NCBI GenBank assembly: GCA_018399015.1
Contig: CP073761.1
Location: 2,852,001-2,916,000 of the forward strand
Length of the DNA: 64,000 bases
From: Cyanobium sp. M30B3
GTDB lineage: Bacteria; Cyanobacteriota; Cyanobacteriia; PCC-6307; Cyanobiaceae
Reading direction: 5' to 3'
Each line of letters opens with the position of its first letter. Position 1 is the stretch's first letter. The translations under genes were made by a program, and so were the position numbers. Positions 41,678 to 51,866 of the stretch are shown in pieces. Under the pieces are notes generated by a model. The model did not search any database. It was given only the letters and a program-made list of their open reading frames with translations, and had not been told where the DNA came from.

Positions 41678-42952
41678 TCAGGCCGCCAGCAACCGGCGGC
41701 GCATCCGATCCAGCGCCTCGCCGGCCGTGAGCAGCTGGATCCAGCTGCGGCCGCGGCTGGATCCGAAGCGCACCCCCTCGCTGCTGCAGCCATCGGGGCC
41801 GGCCACGGCGATGTGCACCAGCCCCACGGGTTTCTCGGCGCTGCCCCCTCCCGGCCCGGCGATGCCGGTCACGGCCAGGGCCCAGTCGGCCCCGGTGGCC
41901 CGCCGCGCGCCCTCCGCCATGGCCTGGGCCACCGGATCACTCACGGCGCCATGGGCCGCCAGCAGCTCGGCTGGCACCCCCAGCAGCCCCTGCTTCACGG
42001 CATTGGCATAGGCAATCACCCCGCCCAGAAACACCTCGGAGGCCCCGGGCACCGCCGCCAGCGCCGCGCCCAGGCCGCCGCCGGTGCAGCTCTCGGCCAC
42101 CGCCAGGGTCTGCCCCCTGCGGCGCAGCTGCTCCAGCACCACTGAGGCCAGGGAGTCGTCATCGGCACCGAAGCAGGCCGCGCCGGCGCGGGTGCGGATC
42201 TCCGCCTCCACAGGCCCCAGCAGGGCCTCGGCCTCGCCCTGGCTGGCGGCGCGGGCGGTGAGCCGCAGCTTCACCTCGCCACTGCCGGCATAGGGGGCCA
42301 CGGTGGGGTTGGGACGCTCCAGCAGGTCGGCCACCTGTTCGGCCAGGCTCGATTCGGCCACACCCCAGAACCGCAGCATGCGGCTGGCGAACACGCCCTG
42401 CACCAGAGCGCAGCGCTGCAACCAGGGGGCGGCTGTGGCGGTCCACATCGCCCGCATCTCGCTCGGCACCCCGGGGAAGGTGATCACGGTGAAACCCTGC
42501 TGGATCGGGAAGGGAAGACCAGCCGGATCCGGGCTCCAGATCATCCCGGGAGCCGAACCGGTGGTGTTGGGCAGCAGCTCGGAACCCACGGGCAGCAGGG
42601 CCTGGCGGCGCAGGCTGGGCGTCACGGGCCGGCCCCGGGCCGCCAGCTTGGCCTGGATGTCAGCCCACACCTCCGGGCGCTCGGCCAGGGGGGTGTTGAA
42701 GGCGGCGGCGATCGCCTCGGTGGTGAGGTCGTCAGGGGTGGGGCCGAGGCCGCCGGTGGTGATCAGCAGCCGGCAGCGGCCCGCCGCCTCGCGCACGGCG
42801 GCGATCACGCGATCGCGGTTGTCACCCACCACCTGCTGGCGGTGGTGGGCGATGCCCAGGGCCGCCAGCTGCTCGGCGATCCAGCGGGCATTGCCGTTGG
42901 TGATGTTGCCCAGCAGCAGCTCGCTGCCGATGCAGAGAATCTCAGCGCTCAT
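41678..42952 (-). CDS. cinA: CinA family protein (competence/damage-inducible; NMN amidohydrolase type)
   Basis: A 424-residue protein with the two CinA domains. The N-terminal MoeA/MogA-like fold (about 1-165) contains [13 protein letters not shown] and TFPGVPSEM. The C-terminal PncC-like domain (about 260-420) contains [14 protein letters not shown] and [13 protein letters not shown]. The family has pyrophosphatase activity on ADP-ribose and amidohydrolase activity on NMN, with a role in pyridine nucleotide recycling; the competence link is historical. It lies 20 bp after the WecA-like gene and 27 bp before the TRIC gene. Confidence 0.94.
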   Translation of the reverse strand: MSAEILCIGSELLLGNITNGNARWIAEQLAALGIAHHRQQVVGDNRDRVIAAVREAAGRCRLLITTGGLGPTPDDLTTEAIAAAFNTPLAERPEVWADIQAKLAARGRPVTPSLRRQALLPVGSELLPNTTGSAPGMIWSPDPAGLPFPIQQGFTVITFPGVPSEMRAMWTATAAPWLQRCALVQGVFASRMLRFWGVAESSLAEQVADLLERPNPTVAPYAGSGEVKLRLTARAASQGEAEALLGPVEAEIRTRAGAACFGADDDSLASVVLEQLRRRGQTLAVAESCTGGGLGAALAAVPGASEVFLGGVIAYANAVKQGLLGVPAELLAAHGAVSDPVAQAMAEGARRATGADWALAVTGIAGPGGGSAEKPVGLVHIAVAGPDGCSSEGVRFGSSRGRSWIQLLTAGEALDRMRRRLLAA

Positions 42953-42972
42953 CGCCGCGGTCAGCCCACAGA

Positions 42973-44079
42973 TCAGGGTTCATCGGCCTGCTGCAACTGA
43001 CGCCGGGTGCTCACCAGCACCCAGATCAGCACGGCCGTGGCCAGGGCCAGCCAGAGAAAGCGCATCTCGGCATTCACCAACACCAGGGCCAGGGCCGCCA
43101 GCCACTGGGTGAAGGCATAGATCAGCAACACGGTATGGCGGTGGCTGAGCCCGGTGCGCAGCAGGCGGTGATGAAGGTGACGACGGTCGGGATAGAAGGG
43201 CGATCGCCCCTCGCTGAGGCGGCCCATGATCACCGCCGACATGTCGGCCAGGGGCAGGGAGAGGATCAGCAGGGGGAGCAGCAGGCTGACGCTGGTGAGG
43301 CCCTTGGCCGGGCCCACGATGCTGATCGCCGCAAGAGAAAAGCCCAGAAAGTAGGAGCCGCCATCGCCCATGAAGATGCGGGCGGGATTGAAGTTGTGGC
43401 GCAGGAAACCCAGACAGCTGCCGGCCAGGGCCGCCGCCAGCAGGCCCGCCGCGGGCTGGTCGAGGCTGAAGCTCACCGACAGCAGCCCCACGGCGGCGAT
43501 GCCGCTCACGCCCGCAGCCAGGCCATCGAGGCCATCGAGCCAGTTGATGGCGTTGGTGATGCCCACCAGCCAGATCACCGTGGCCAGCACACTCAACCAG
43601 TCCGGGAGGGAGAGCAATGCCGGAGCTGCGGCAACGCCCCCGAACGGCAATTCAATGCTGCCGATGCGCACCCCTTCGGACCACACGGCCAGGGAGACGG
43701 CCAGCTGGAGAGCCAGCCGGGGCAGGGGGGGCAGGGCGAACAGGTCGTCGGCCAGGCCGATCGAGAAGAAGCAGAGGCAGCCGGCGAGCGTGGTCCAGAT
43801 CAGGCGGTCCTTGCTGGGCTCCAGCTCGGCAAAGCCTCCCAGCAGCCAGGTGAGGGCCAGGGCCACGCTGAAGCCCAGCACAATGCCCACTCCCCCCAGG
43901 CGCACCATCGGCCGGGTGTGCTGCTTGCGGGCGTCCGGGGTGTCGATGAAGCCCCAGCGCAGGCCACAACGCCGCACCACCGGGACGATGAGGGCGGTGA
44001 GCAGGGTGGCCACCACAAAGGTGAGCAGAGCTGCAGCGTTGGGGCTGTAGGCGAGAGTCAAGACGGCTGGCTGACGCAA
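42973..44079 (-). CDS. MraY/WecA-family undecaprenyl-phosphate sugar-phosphate transferase
   Basis: A 368-residue polytopic membrane protein (about ten helices) of the MraY/WecA/TagO family, which attaches an N-acetylhexosamine-1-phosphate to undecaprenyl phosphate and starts a cell-envelope glycan. Motifs seen are the Asp-rich [41 protein letters not shown] and the HLHHRLL His motif. The WecA/TagO branch is favoured over MraY because of the HLHHRLL motif. It lies 49 bp after glyA and 20 bp before cinA. The WecG/TagA-type gene near 58.3 kb could act in the same pathway. Confidence 0.88.
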   Translation of the reverse strand: MRQPAVLTLAYSPNAAALLTFVVATLLTALIVPVVRRCGLRWGFIDTPDARKQHTRPMVRLGGVGIVLGFSVALALTWLLGGFAELEPSKDRLIWTTLAGCLCFFSIGLADDLFALPPLPRLALQLAVSLAVWSEGVRIGSIELPFGGVAAAPALLSLPDWLSVLATVIWLVGITNAINWLDGLDGLAAGVSGIAAVGLLSVSFSLDQPAAGLLAAALAGSCLGFLRHNFNPARIFMGDGGSYFLGFSLAAISIVGPAKGLTSVSLLLPLLILSLPLADMSAVIMGRLSEGRSPFYPDRRHLHHRLLRTGLSHRHTVLLIYAFTQWLAALALVLVNAEMRFLWLALATAVLIWVLVSTRRQLQQADEP

Positions 44080-44128
44080 ACCCCGCAGGGGCAGGCTGAG
44101 GCCGCCACCCTACGGGCGAAACGTGGAA

Positions 44129-45412
44129 TCAGGCGTGCTGCAGCTCACGGGCTGGGGCATACAACGGGTAGCGCTCGCACAGGGCAGCCACCCGCTCACG
44201 GCAGCGCTGCTCAATGGTGGTGTCCTCGGGATTGAGCAGGCGATCGGCGATCACATCGGCCACCTCGCGGAAGGCGGCCTGATCGAAGCCGCGGGTGGTG
44301 CAGGCGGCGGTGCCCAGGCGCAGGCCGCTGGTGACGAACGGCGACTGGGGATCGAAGGGCACCGTGTTCTTGTTGGCGGTGATGTGCACATCGCTCACCA
44401 GCAGATCGGCCACCTTGCCGGTGATGTTGATGCTGCGCAGATCGAGCAGCACGATGTGGTTATCGGTGCCGCCGCTCACCACGGCGATGCCGCGCTCCTG
44501 GATGCGCTCGGCCAGGGCCTGGGCATTGGCCACCACCTGCTGGGCGTAGGCCTGGAAGCTGGGCTGCAGGGCTTCGCCGAAGGCCACGGCCTTGGCCGCG
44601 ATCACGTGCTCGAGCGGACCGCCCTGGCTGCCGGGGAACACGGCCTTGTCGAACTGCCTGGCGAACGCGGCGTCGCGGCAGAGGATCAGGCCGCCGCGGG
44701 GGCCGCGCAGGGTCTTGTGGGTGGTGGTGGTGACCACGTCGCACACGGGCACCGGGTTGGGGTGCACGCCGGCGGCCACCAGGCCGGCGATGTGGGCCAT
44801 GTCGGCCAGCAGGTAGGCGCCCACCTCATCGGCGATGGCGCGGAAAGCCGCAAAATCAATCGTGCGGGGATAGGCGGAGTAGCCGCACACGATCAGCTTG
44901 GGCTTGTGCTCCAGGGCCAGCTGGCGGATGGTGTCGAAGTTGAGCTGCTGGGTGTCAGGGTCGACGCCGTAGTGCACGGCCTTGAACCACTTGCCGCTCA
45001 CGTTCACCGGCGAGCCGTGGGTGAGGTGGCCGCCGTGGCTGAGGTCCATGCCCAGGATCGTGTCGCCGGGCTGCAGCAGGGCCAGGAACACGGCGAAGTT
45101 GGCCTGGGCACCGCTGTGGGGCTGCACGTTGGCCCAGGCGGCGCCGAAGAGCTGTTTGGCCCGCTCGATCGCCAGCTCCTCGATCGCGTCCACGTGCTCG
45201 CAGCCGCCGTAGTAGCGCTTCGACGGCAGGCCCTCGGCGTACTTGTTGGTGAGCACCGAGCCCTGGGCCTCCATCACGGCGCGGGAGGCGAAGTTCTCGG
45301 AGGCGATCAGCTCCAGGTGGGTCTGCTGGCGCTCCAGCTCCTTGCCGATCAGGGCCGCGATGGCGGGATCAGCGGCCGCCAGGGGCTGGTTGGTCGCGGC
45401 GAGATCAGCCAT
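44129..45412 (-). CDS. glyA: Serine hydroxymethyltransferase
   Basis: A 427-residue PLP enzyme that interconverts serine and glycine and charges tetrahydrofolate with one-carbon units. The ATG at 45412 is chosen because it gives the standard N-terminus and length; the frame is open further upstream but that sequence is not GlyA-like. Motifs are [28 protein letters not shown], and the PLP lysine Lys233 in [14 protein letters not shown]. It heads the minus-strand run glyA, WecA-like, cinA, TRIC, leuC, leuD. Confidence 0.97.
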   Translation of the reverse strand: MADLAATNQPLAAADPAIAALIGKELERQQTHLELIASENFASRAVMEAQGSVLTNKYAEGLPSKRYYGGCEHVDAIEELAIERAKQLFGAAWANVQPHSGAQANFAVFLALLQPGDTILGMDLSHGGHLTHGSPVNVSGKWFKAVHYGVDPDTQQLNFDTIRQLALEHKPKLIVCGYSAYPRTIDFAAFRAIADEVGAYLLADMAHIAGLVAAGVHPNPVPVCDVVTTTTHKTLRGPRGGLILCRDAAFARQFDKAVFPGSQGGPLEHVIAAKAVAFGEALQPSFQAYAQQVVANAQALAERIQERGIAVVSGGTDNHIVLLDLRSINITGKVADLLVSDVHITANKNTVPFDPQSPFVTSGLRLGTAACTTRGFDQAAFREVADVIADRLLNPEDTTIEQRCRERVAALCERYPLYAPARELQHA

Positions 45413-45604
45413 CGGTTCTGGAATGCGTGGATGTCTTGAAGGGAATCGTAAGGAAGCGCGGGCGATCGAGCCGGTGCCGGAGGGCCTGGCGATCAGGATG
45501 AGTCCCGGACTGCTCACACGACAGCCGCCCGTACAAGGCTGCTGTGGCCGCGAACATCGGAAACGCCTCCCACCTGGAAGGGCGTGCCCGGAATGGATTG
45601 CCAA
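45413..45604. other. Intergenic region upstream of glyA
   Basis: 192 bp between glyA and tRNA-Arg. Read on the minus strand, TACGAT (45450-45445) about 33 bp before the glyA ATG could be a -10 box, but no -35 partner is evident. No riboswitch fold was recognised. Confidence 0.3.
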
Positions 45605-45678
45605 CGCGCCTGGAGAGATTCGAACTCCCGACCCTCTGATCCGTAGTCAGATGCTCTAATCCGCTGAGCTACAAGCGC
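45605..45678 (-). tRNA. tRNA-Arg (anticodon ACG)
   Basis: A 74-nt cloverleaf on the minus strand. Acceptor GCGCTTG pairs with CAGGCGC (one G-T pair). The D arm is GCTC...GAGC, the anticodon stem TCTGA/TCAGA has loop CTACGGA (ACG at positions 34-36), and the T arm is GGGAG-TTCGAAT-CTCTC. The discriminator base is G. CCA is not encoded. A34 would be deaminated to inosine and read the CGN codons favoured in this genome. Confidence 0.97.
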
Positions 45679-45835
45679 AGGTGTGGGCGCCATCGCGGCC
45701 ACCTGGGCATTCTCACCGCATGGGGGGCCCTTCCGTCAACCACCACCCCAACCACCACCCCAGGCAGTCCCCCAGGGCGGCCGCGGCGGCCGGCTCCGGC
45801 GGCATGATTCAGGGAACGTTGCCGCCCCTCTCGCC

Positions 45836-46081
45836 ATGCCGATCCGCTGGTACGGCCCGGCCGATCCCGCCGACCCCACCTACCGGCACTTCGAGCGGAT
45901 CGTGAACCTCACCCTGCACGCCGCGCTGTTTTCCGCCCTCAACAGCGGCCTGTGGGTGGTGCAGGAGCTGCGCCACCCCTGGATCCATCTCAACTGGTTC
46001 ACGCTGGGCTGGCTGGCCCTGCTGCTGGGGCACGCTGGGGTGGTGCTGGCCCTGCGACCCGGCCGCTCCCCGGAACCATGA
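45836..46081 (+). CDS. Small two-helix membrane protein (2TM-like)
   Basis: An 81-residue protein from ATG 45836 with an N-terminal soluble stretch and two hydrophobic helices (about 24-45 and 53-72) separated by a short PWIHLNWF turn. This pattern resembles the 2TM domain. Its stop codon overlaps the next gene's start (ATGA at 46078), so the two are probably co-translated. Function is unknown. Confidence 0.7.
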   Translation: MPIRWYGPADPADPTYRHFERIVNLTLHAALFSALNSGLWVVQELRHPWIHLNWFTLGWLALLLGHAGVVLALRPGRSPEP

Positions 46082-46368
46082 GCCTCTCCGCCAACGATCT
46101 GCACGACCTGGAAGTGGCCCTGGCCGATCGGCTGTACGTGCAGATCGCCGGCTGGCATCTCTACCTGGGGGATGCGGGCCTGGCCCAGACCCTGGCCATT
46201 GAGTGCGCCGCCAGGCTCGACCAGGGCAGCGCGGTGTGTGCCCGCCAGGCCCTGGAGGCCGTGCAGGTGCCGATCGGCGGCGGTGCCACGCGGCTGCCCC
46301 TGGCCCGGCTGGTGCCCGCCGGCCAGTTGCGGGATCTGGAAGAGGTGCTGGAGCCGTTTTGCCGATAG
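46078..46368 (+). CDS. DUF3181 family protein
   Basis: A 96-residue soluble protein resembling the cyanobacterial DUF3181 family, with a YVQIAGWHLYLGDAGLAQTLA core and a C-terminal RLVPAGQLRDLEEVLEPFCR. The start ATG overlaps the stop of the upstream 2TM-like gene by 4 bp. It is the middle member of three small + strand genes before murJ. No function is known. Confidence 0.72.
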   Translation: MSLSANDLHDLEVALADRLYVQIAGWHLYLGDAGLAQTLAIECAARLDQGSAVCARQALEAVQVPIGGGATRLPLARLVPAGQLRDLEEVLEPFCR

Positions 46369-46395
46369 GGTTGCGCCCATCGCCTGTGGGCCGCA

Positions 46396-46656
46396 GTGCT
46401 GCTGATTGAAGTCACAAATGCCCGGGAGGTGATCAGCCAGCGGATCGGCCGCCTGGGCAGCCGGCTGATCGGCAAGGTGGTGGACGCCGAGGCCCAGGTG
46501 GAGAAGGCCCTGATCCAGGAACTGGAGACGGCCTTCCGGGAATTCGGGATCGAGGCCCGCATCGCCTCCGTGGAGGGAGGAAAACTGCTGGGCCGATCCC
46601 ACCTGGAACTGCCCCTGCAGGTGCGCGAGCTGCGCCAGGTGCGGGGTGGGGACTAG
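46396..46656 (+). CDS. Conserved hypothetical protein
   Basis: An 86-residue protein from a GTG at 46396, 27 bp after the DUF3181 gene. It is predicted helical, with QVEKALIQELETAFREFGIEARI followed by a basic segment and a strand-like LELPLQVREL. There is no membrane helix or known motif. Its 3' end faces murJ, 8 bp away. The family is not recognised; position and codon use support a real gene. Confidence 0.6.
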   Translation: MLLIEVTNAREVISQRIGRLGSRLIGKVVDAEAQVEKALIQELETAFREFGIEARIASVEGGKLLGRSHLELPLQVRELRQVRGGD

Positions 46657-46664
46657 GCCAACGC

Positions 46665-48284
46665 TCAGCCCCTGCCCAGGCGCGGCAGTTTGGCGGTGAC
46701 CTGGCTGATCACCTGCTGGGCCTCCGGCACCCGCAAGGCTCCGGCCATGGCGGTGTAGAGCAGCAGCCCGGCAGCGCCGCTGATGCCCGTCTGCCAGAGC
46801 CGCCCCAACAGATCAGCCGGCCAGGCCACCAGGGAGGCCAGAGCCCAGGCCACCAGGCCCGCCAGCAGGGCCGCGCCCAGCAGCAGCGTGGTGTCGCGCG
46901 CCCAGGCCAGCAGCGGCAGGCCGCCGAGGCGCTGGCGCAGGGCCAGCAGCAGGCCCAGGCAGGTGATCACGTTCACGGCCACGGTGGCAAGCACCAGCCC
47001 GGGGGCGCCGAAATTCAGGGCCGGCAGCTGCAGGCCCCAGGGGCTGGGGCCTCCCACCAGCAGCCAGTCGAAGACCACATTCAGGCCGATGCCGGCCACC
47101 GAGAAGCGAAACGGGGTGGTGCCATCGCCGAGGGCATAGAACACCCGCACCAGCACGTCCCTGGCCAGGTAGGCCGGCATCCCCACCCCGTAGGCCATCA
47201 GCAGCCCCCCCACCAGCACAGCCGCGCCGGCATCAAAGGCGCCGCGCTCGTACACCAAGGCCACGATCGGCCCAGCCAGCGCCACCATCAGCGCCCCCAG
47301 CGGCAGCATCGAGGCGTTGGAGAGCATCAGGCCCTGGCGGATCCGCCCCACCAGCTCAGGCCGATCGCCAGGTGCCGTGAGCCGGGCATACACCGGCAGC
47401 AGCGGCACCAGCAGCATGTTGGAGAGCAGCCCGAGGGGGGTCTGCACCAGCAGGTTGGCGTAGCCCAGACCGGCCGCAGCCCCCACGATCCCGGAGGCGA
47501 AGAACAGGTCGGTGAACACGTTGATCTGCAGCATCCCCGAGGAGAGGGTGGCCGGCCCCATCACCTGGAGCACCTCGCGCACACCGGGATGCTTCCAGTC
47601 CCACACCAGCTGCAGGCGGTGCAGGCCTTGCCGCGCCAGGGCGGGCAGCTGGATCAGCCACTGCAGCACCGCGCCCACCGTGGTGCTGGCGGCCAGTACG
47701 ACGCCGCCCAACAAGGCCCACTTGGGCAAGACGATCGCGGGCCCCAGCCCCCACCACAGCAGCCCGATCCCGCCGATCACGGCCACGCTGGAGAGCAGGG
47801 GGCTCACCGAGGGCAGCCAGAACTCATCGGCGGCATTGAGGGCCCCGAAGCCGAGGCCGATCAGGCCGGCGAACAGGGCCATCGGTGCCATCCAGCGCAG
47901 CTGCTGCACGGCGATCGCATGGCGCTCAGGATCGAGGCCAGGGCCCACCAGCGTGATCAGCGGATCGGCCCCCACCAGCAGCAGGGCCGTGACCACCAGC
48001 AGGGCGGCGCCCACCAGGGTGTTGATCGCCGCCAGCACGTGGGCGCCCTCCTCCCGGGGGCGACGGGCCAGGGCCCCCACCATGGCGCTGTGGAAGGGGC
48101 CGTTGATCCCGCCGAGCAGGATCAGCAGAAAGCCCGGCAGCACGTAGGCATAGTTGTAGGCGTCATAGGCGGCACCCACGCCGAAGGCGGCGGCGATCAC
48201 CTGCTGGCGCACCAGACCGGCCACCTTGCTCAGGGCGGTGGCCGCGGCCACGATCAGGGCGATACGGCGCAGGGATGGGGCCAT
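46665..48284 (-). CDS. murJ: Lipid II flippase MurJ (MviN)
   Basis: A 539-residue polytopic protein (about 14 membrane helices) of the MOP superfamily, which flips lipid II across the plasma membrane for peptidoglycan synthesis. It starts MAPSLRRIALIVAAATALSK with the family's SKVAGLVRQQVIAAAFG segment, followed by AYNYAYVLPGFLLILLGGINGPFHSA. The ATG at 48284 is chosen over upstream in-frame sequence that is not MurJ-like. It is divergent from sfsA (85 bp between the starts). Confidence 0.95.
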   Translation of the reverse strand: MAPSLRRIALIVAAATALSKVAGLVRQQVIAAAFGVGAAYDAYNYAYVLPGFLLILLGGINGPFHSAMVGALARRPREEGAHVLAAINTLVGAALLVVTALLLVGADPLITLVGPGLDPERHAIAVQQLRWMAPMALFAGLIGLGFGALNAADEFWLPSVSPLLSSVAVIGGIGLLWWGLGPAIVLPKWALLGGVVLAASTTVGAVLQWLIQLPALARQGLHRLQLVWDWKHPGVREVLQVMGPATLSSGMLQINVFTDLFFASGIVGAAAGLGYANLLVQTPLGLLSNMLLVPLLPVYARLTAPGDRPELVGRIRQGLMLSNASMLPLGALMVALAGPIVALVYERGAFDAGAAVLVGGLLMAYGVGMPAYLARDVLVRVFYALGDGTTPFRFSVAGIGLNVVFDWLLVGGPSPWGLQLPALNFGAPGLVLATVAVNVITCLGLLLALRQRLGGLPLLAWARDTTLLLGAALLAGLVAWALASLVAWPADLLGRLWQTGISGAAGLLLYTAMAGALRVPEAQQVISQVTAKLPRLGRG

Positions 48285-48369
48285 GGCGGGCGGGGGACGG
48301 GCCCTCGGCCCGCGAACGGCTGTTGTTCGAGCGGCAGTATGGCCGCCGTCCACACCGAGCCAGAGCAGC

Positions 48370-49200
48370 ATGTCCGCCGCCGAGCCCGCCACCGCCGAGC
48401 CCGCCAGCATCGAGCCCGCCACCGCCGTGCTGGACACCGGGCCGCTGGTGGAGGGGGTGCTGCTCAGGCGCTACAAGCGCTTTCTGGCAGACGTGGAGCT
48501 GGCCGATGGCACGGTTGTGACCGCCCACTGCCCCAACACCGGTCCGATGACCGGGGTGCTGCTGCCCGGCGGTCGGGTGCGGCTGCGCCACGACCCCTCT
48601 CCCACGCGCAAGCTGGCCTGGACCTGGGAGCAGGCGCAGGTGCCGGGAGCCCAGGGCAGCCCGATCTGGGTGGGGATCAACACCGCCCTGCCCAACCGCC
48701 TGGTGCGGGCCACGATCGAGGCGGGCCTGCTGGAGCAATGGCTGGGGCCGATCGGCAGCATCCGCGCCGAAGTGCCCTACGGCGCCAACCGCCGCAGCCG
48801 CATCGACCTGCTGCTCACCCCCGCCGCAGGGGCCCCGGATCAACGGCCCATCTATGTGGAAGTGAAGAACACCACCTGGACCCAGGGCGATCTGGCCCTG
48901 TTTCCCGACACGGTGACCGAGCGGGGGCAGAAACACCTGGTGGAGCTGAGCGCCCTGGTGCCCACCGCCCGGGCCGTGCTGGTGCCCTGCCTGAGCCGGG
49001 GTGACGTGACCCGTTTTACGCCGGGGGATTCCGCGGACCCGCGCTACGGCGAGCTGTTCCGCAGCGCCCTGGCCGCGGGGGTGGAGGTGCTCCCCTGTGT
49101 GTACAGCTACGGCGAGCACCAGGTGAACTGGCAGGGGATTGCCGCGGTCGAGGCGAGCCAGCCCGTGGCCCTCGGGCTGGACAGCGCCTCCAGCCCCTGA
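48370..49200 (+). CDS. sfsA: SfsA family DNA/RNA nuclease-like protein
   Basis: A 276-residue SfsA-family protein, named for sugar fermentation stimulation in E. coli; members carry a nuclease-like fold. Seen are [15 protein letters not shown] (about 32-47), [23 protein letters not shown] and the VEVKNTTW strand typical of PD-(D/E)XK folds, then [16 protein letters not shown]. The first about 18 residues (ATG 48370) are Ala/Glu/Pro-rich and may not be conserved. It lies 103 bp before ispH. Confidence 0.92.
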   Translation: MSAAEPATAEPASIEPATAVLDTGPLVEGVLLRRYKRFLADVELADGTVVTAHCPNTGPMTGVLLPGGRVRLRHDPSPTRKLAWTWEQAQVPGAQGSPIWVGINTALPNRLVRATIEAGLLEQWLGPIGSIRAEVPYGANRRSRIDLLLTPAAGAPDQRPIYVEVKNTTWTQGDLALFPDTVTERGQKHLVELSALVPTARAVLVPCLSRGDVTRFTPGDSADPRYGELFRSALAAGVEVLPCVYSYGEHQVNWQGIAAVEASQPVALGLDSASSP

Positions 49201-49303
49201 GCCATCACCCTGGTGGCCCTGGTGGCCCTGGGCTGACGCCTGGGCCGCACCAGCCTGCTTCGCCGCAAAGCCCATACAGTTGAGCCCCCTGCGTCCGGCC
49301 GCC

Positions 49304-50524
49304 GTGGATACCCGATCCTTCAAGCGCTCCCTGCACCACTCGGATCGCTACAACCGCCGCGGTTTCGGTCTGGGTGAGGAGGTGGCCGGCAGCCTGGAGA
49401 CGGCTTACCAGAGCGATCTGGTGGGCCAGCTGCGCAGCAACGGCTACCAGCTGGAACAGGGGCGGCTCACGGTGCGGCTGGCCGAGGCGTTCGGCTTCTG
49501 CTGGGGCGTGGAGCGGGCTGTGGCCATGGCCTACGAAACCCGCCGCCACTACCCGAGTGAGCGCATCTGGATCACCAACGAGATCATCCACAACCCCTCG
49601 GTGAACGACCACCTGCGCGAGATGAACGTGCAGTTCATCGCCGTGGATGGCGGCGTGAAGGACTTCTCCGACGTCGCCAGCGGCGATGTGGTGATCCTGC
49701 CGGCCTTCGGAGCCACCGTGCAGGAGATGCAGCTGCTCAACGAGCGCGGCTGCCACATCGTCGACACCACCTGCCCCTGGGTGTCGAAGGTGTGGAACAC
49801 CGTGGAGAAGCACAAGAAGCACAGCTTCACCTCGATCATCCACGGCAAGGTGAAGCACGAGGAAACCCTGGCCACCAGCAGCTTCGCCGGCACCTACCTG
49901 GTGGTGCTCGACCTGGCGGAAGCCCAGCTGGTGTGCGACTACATCCTGGCCGGAGCTGGGGGGGACGGCCCCTCGGCGGAGCAGCGCCAGGCCTTCATGC
50001 AGCGCTTCGAGCGGGCCTGCTCGCCCGGCTTCGACCCCGACCGCGACCTGCTGCGCGTGGGCGTGGCCAACCAGACCACCATGCTCAAGAGCGAAACCGA
50101 GGAGATCGGCAAGCTGTTCGAGCGCACCATGCTGCAGCGCTTCGGGCCGGCCGAGCTGAACGACCACTTCCTGGCGTTCAACACCATCTGCGACGCCACC
50201 CAGGAGCGCCAGGACGCCATGTTTGCCCTGGTGGATGAACCGCTGGATCTGATGGTGGTGATCGGCGGCTACAACTCCTCCAACACCACCCACCTGCAGG
50301 AGATCGCCGTGAGCCGCGGCATCCGCTCCTTTCACATCGACACCCCGGAGCGCATCGGACCGGGCAACCGCATCGAGCACATGCCCCTGGGCAGTGACCT
50401 GGATGTGGAGGAGCCCTTCCTGCCGGAGGGTCCGATCCGGGTGGGGATCACCTCCGGCGCCTCCACGCCGGACCGGATCGTGGAGCAGGTGATCCAACGG
50501 CTGATCGACCTCACCCAGCTCTGA
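49304..50524 (+). CDS. ispH: 4-hydroxy-3-methylbut-2-enyl diphosphate reductase
   Basis: A 406-residue IspH (LytB), the last enzyme of the MEP isoprenoid pathway, making IPP and DMAPP with a [4Fe-4S] cluster and ferredoxin electrons. Cluster cysteines are Cys66 ([12 protein letters not shown]), Cys157 ([13 protein letters not shown]) and Cys296 ([12 protein letters not shown]). The long form with an N-terminal extension ([21 protein letters not shown]) is the cyanobacterial/plant type. The start is the GTG at 49304, matching the usual cyanobacterial N-terminus; the frame is open upstream but not IspH-like. Confidence 0.97.
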   Translation: MDTRSFKRSLHHSDRYNRRGFGLGEEVAGSLETAYQSDLVGQLRSNGYQLEQGRLTVRLAEAFGFCWGVERAVAMAYETRRHYPSERIWITNEIIHNPSVNDHLREMNVQFIAVDGGVKDFSDVASGDVVILPAFGATVQEMQLLNERGCHIVDTTCPWVSKVWNTVEKHKKHSFTSIIHGKVKHEETLATSSFAGTYLVVLDLAEAQLVCDYILAGAGGDGPSAEQRQAFMQRFERACSPGFDPDRDLLRVGVANQTTMLKSETEEIGKLFERTMLQRFGPAELNDHFLAFNTICDATQERQDAMFALVDEPLDLMVVIGGYNSSNTTHLQEIAVSRGIRSFHIDTPERIGPGNRIEHMPLGSDLDVEEPFLPEGPIRVGITSGASTPDRIVEQVIQRLIDLTQL

Positions 50525-50640
50525 ACCCAGAGTTGCGGTGGCCGCTGTCGCGGCGACTGCCGACCCCGACAACCCGTGGCTTTACATTGATTCATCCGGG
50601 CCACTGGTGATTCCGCTGACCCCCTGCGAGAGCCGCTTGC

Positions 50641-51312
50641 GTGACGTTGTCCAGTCCATTGCTGTCATCGTCAGAGACGCCATCCAGCTCCTCTGAGACG
50701 CCATCCAGCTGCCCCGACGTCCCTGAGTTGCTGCGTCATCACAACGACGGGCGCGTGCGCTGCTACGAGAGCCGGTTTGCCGACGTGATGGAAATGCGGG
50801 CCCCTGCCGCCAGGGTTGCCGCCTATCTCGACCGGCATGAGGGCTGGTTCCGGCGCTGTGCCGCCCCGATGGCGGTGGAGACCCTGGGATCGAATGGCTA
50901 CCGGCTCACCCTGGGCCGCTTCGGCAACTTCGGCTTTGAGGTGGAGCCCACGATCGCCCTGGAGCTGCTTCCCCAGAGCGAGGGCGTCTATCGGATCCTC
51001 ACGGTGCCCGAGGGGGGCGAAGGGAGTGGCTTCAACCGCCTCTATGACGTGGATTTCAACGCCGCCCTCTCCCTCGATGAAGCGGCCGAATCAGAAGTGA
51101 CCCTGGTGCGCTGGCAGCTCGATCTCACCGTGTGGATCCGGTTGCCGGGGGTGATCACCCTGCTGCCCGACCAGCTGGTGCAGACCAGTGGCGACCACCT
51201 GCTGCGCCAGATCGTGCGCCAGATCTCCCGGCGCCTCACCTGGAAGGTGCAGGAGGATTTTCACGCCAGCCACGGGCTGGACTGCCCGCCGCGCCGGCGG
51301 GCCCAGTTCTGA
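50641..51312 (+). CDS. DUF1997 domain-containing protein
   Basis: A 223-residue protein from GTG 50641 with a Ser/Pro-rich N-terminus of about 30 residues containing a duplicated SETPSS unit, then a DUF1997 domain (about 40-215) with LGSNGYRLTLGRFGNFGFEVEP and a C-terminal LLRQIVRQISRRLTWKVQEDFH. DUF1997 occurs in cyanobacteria and plastids; its function is unknown, and its fold may be lipid-binding-like. It is convergent with DUF4079 (42-bp gap). Confidence 0.82.
   Translation: MTLSSPLLSSSETPSSSSETPSSCPDVPELLRHHNDGRVRCYESRFADVMEMRAPAARVAAYLDRHEGWFRRCAAPMAVETLGSNGYRLTLGRFGNFGFEVEPTIALELLPQSEGVYRILTVPEGGEGSGFNRLYDVDFNAALSLDEAAESEVTLVRWQLDLTVWIRLPGVITLLPDQLVQTSGDHLLRQIVRQISRRLTWKVQEDFHASHGLDCPPRRRAQF
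50671..50712 (+). repeat. 21-bp tandem duplication in the DUF1997 gene
   Basis: Two adjacent 21-bp units (50671-50691 and 50692-50712) are identical at 19 of 21 positions and encode repeated SETPSS residues in the disordered N-terminus. Confidence 0.9.
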
Positions 51313-51354
51313 GGAGCGCTGCGGCAGCCTGGCCGGGAGGCCAACTCCCGTGGC

Positions 51355-51819
51355 TCAGGCCGGCCGGTTCTCCCAGATCTTGTTGAGGATCTGCATGCCG
51401 CTCACCGCCTGCCAGAGGAAGAGGGTCATCATCAGCATGTTCAGGCCCACGTGGGCCTTGCGCGCCAGCAGATTGCCCTGCTGAATCAGCGGAATCAGGG
51501 CCACGGCCAGGGCCACCAGGCAGGTCATGCCGATCCCCACCAGCAGGTGCGGGCCCACGAACAGCTTGCCATTGTTGAGATAGGTGACGGCCATGCCGCC
51601 GAAGGTGCCGAGCACCATCACCGCCAGCAGGGCGCCGCCGATCTGGAAGTGGCGCTTGGCGAACTGCCCCTTGATCAGCTGCTTGCGCGTCTCGGCGTCG
51701 GCGGTGCGGGTTTTCTTGGCCTTGATCCCCAGCACCATCGCGTAGCCGCTGAGGCCGAAGAGCACCCACATCAGCAGCGGGTGCACGAAGTTGAGGTTGT
51801 AGGCGAGCGCTTCAGGCAT
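51355..51819 (-). CDS. DUF4079 family membrane protein
   Basis: A 154-residue protein with four hydrophobic helices and the DUF4079 pattern: an N-terminal NFVHPLLMWVLFGLSGYAM, a KKTRTADAETRKQLIKGQFAKRHFQIG loop, GPHLLVGIGM, and a last helix with ARKAHVGLNMLMMTLFLWQA. The several His residues at helix ends recall cytochrome-b561-like proteins, but haem binding is not established. It lies 47 bp after purH on the same strand. Confidence 0.82.
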   Translation of the reverse strand: MPEALAYNLNFVHPLLMWVLFGLSGYAMVLGIKAKKTRTADAETRKQLIKGQFAKRHFQIGGALLAVMVLGTFGGMAVTYLNNGKLFVGPHLLVGIGMTCLVALAVALIPLIQQGNLLARKAHVGLNMLMMTLFLWQAVSGMQILNKIWENRPA

Positions 51820-51866
51820 CGAACGGAGGGGAGCGGCCGGGTCGGTGCAGCGAACCTAGCTGGCGT

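Noticed and set aside
45413-45604. In-frame N-terminal extension of glyA by 64 codons
   Set aside because: The extension is not SHMT-like; ATG 45412 gives the standard length and N-terminus.
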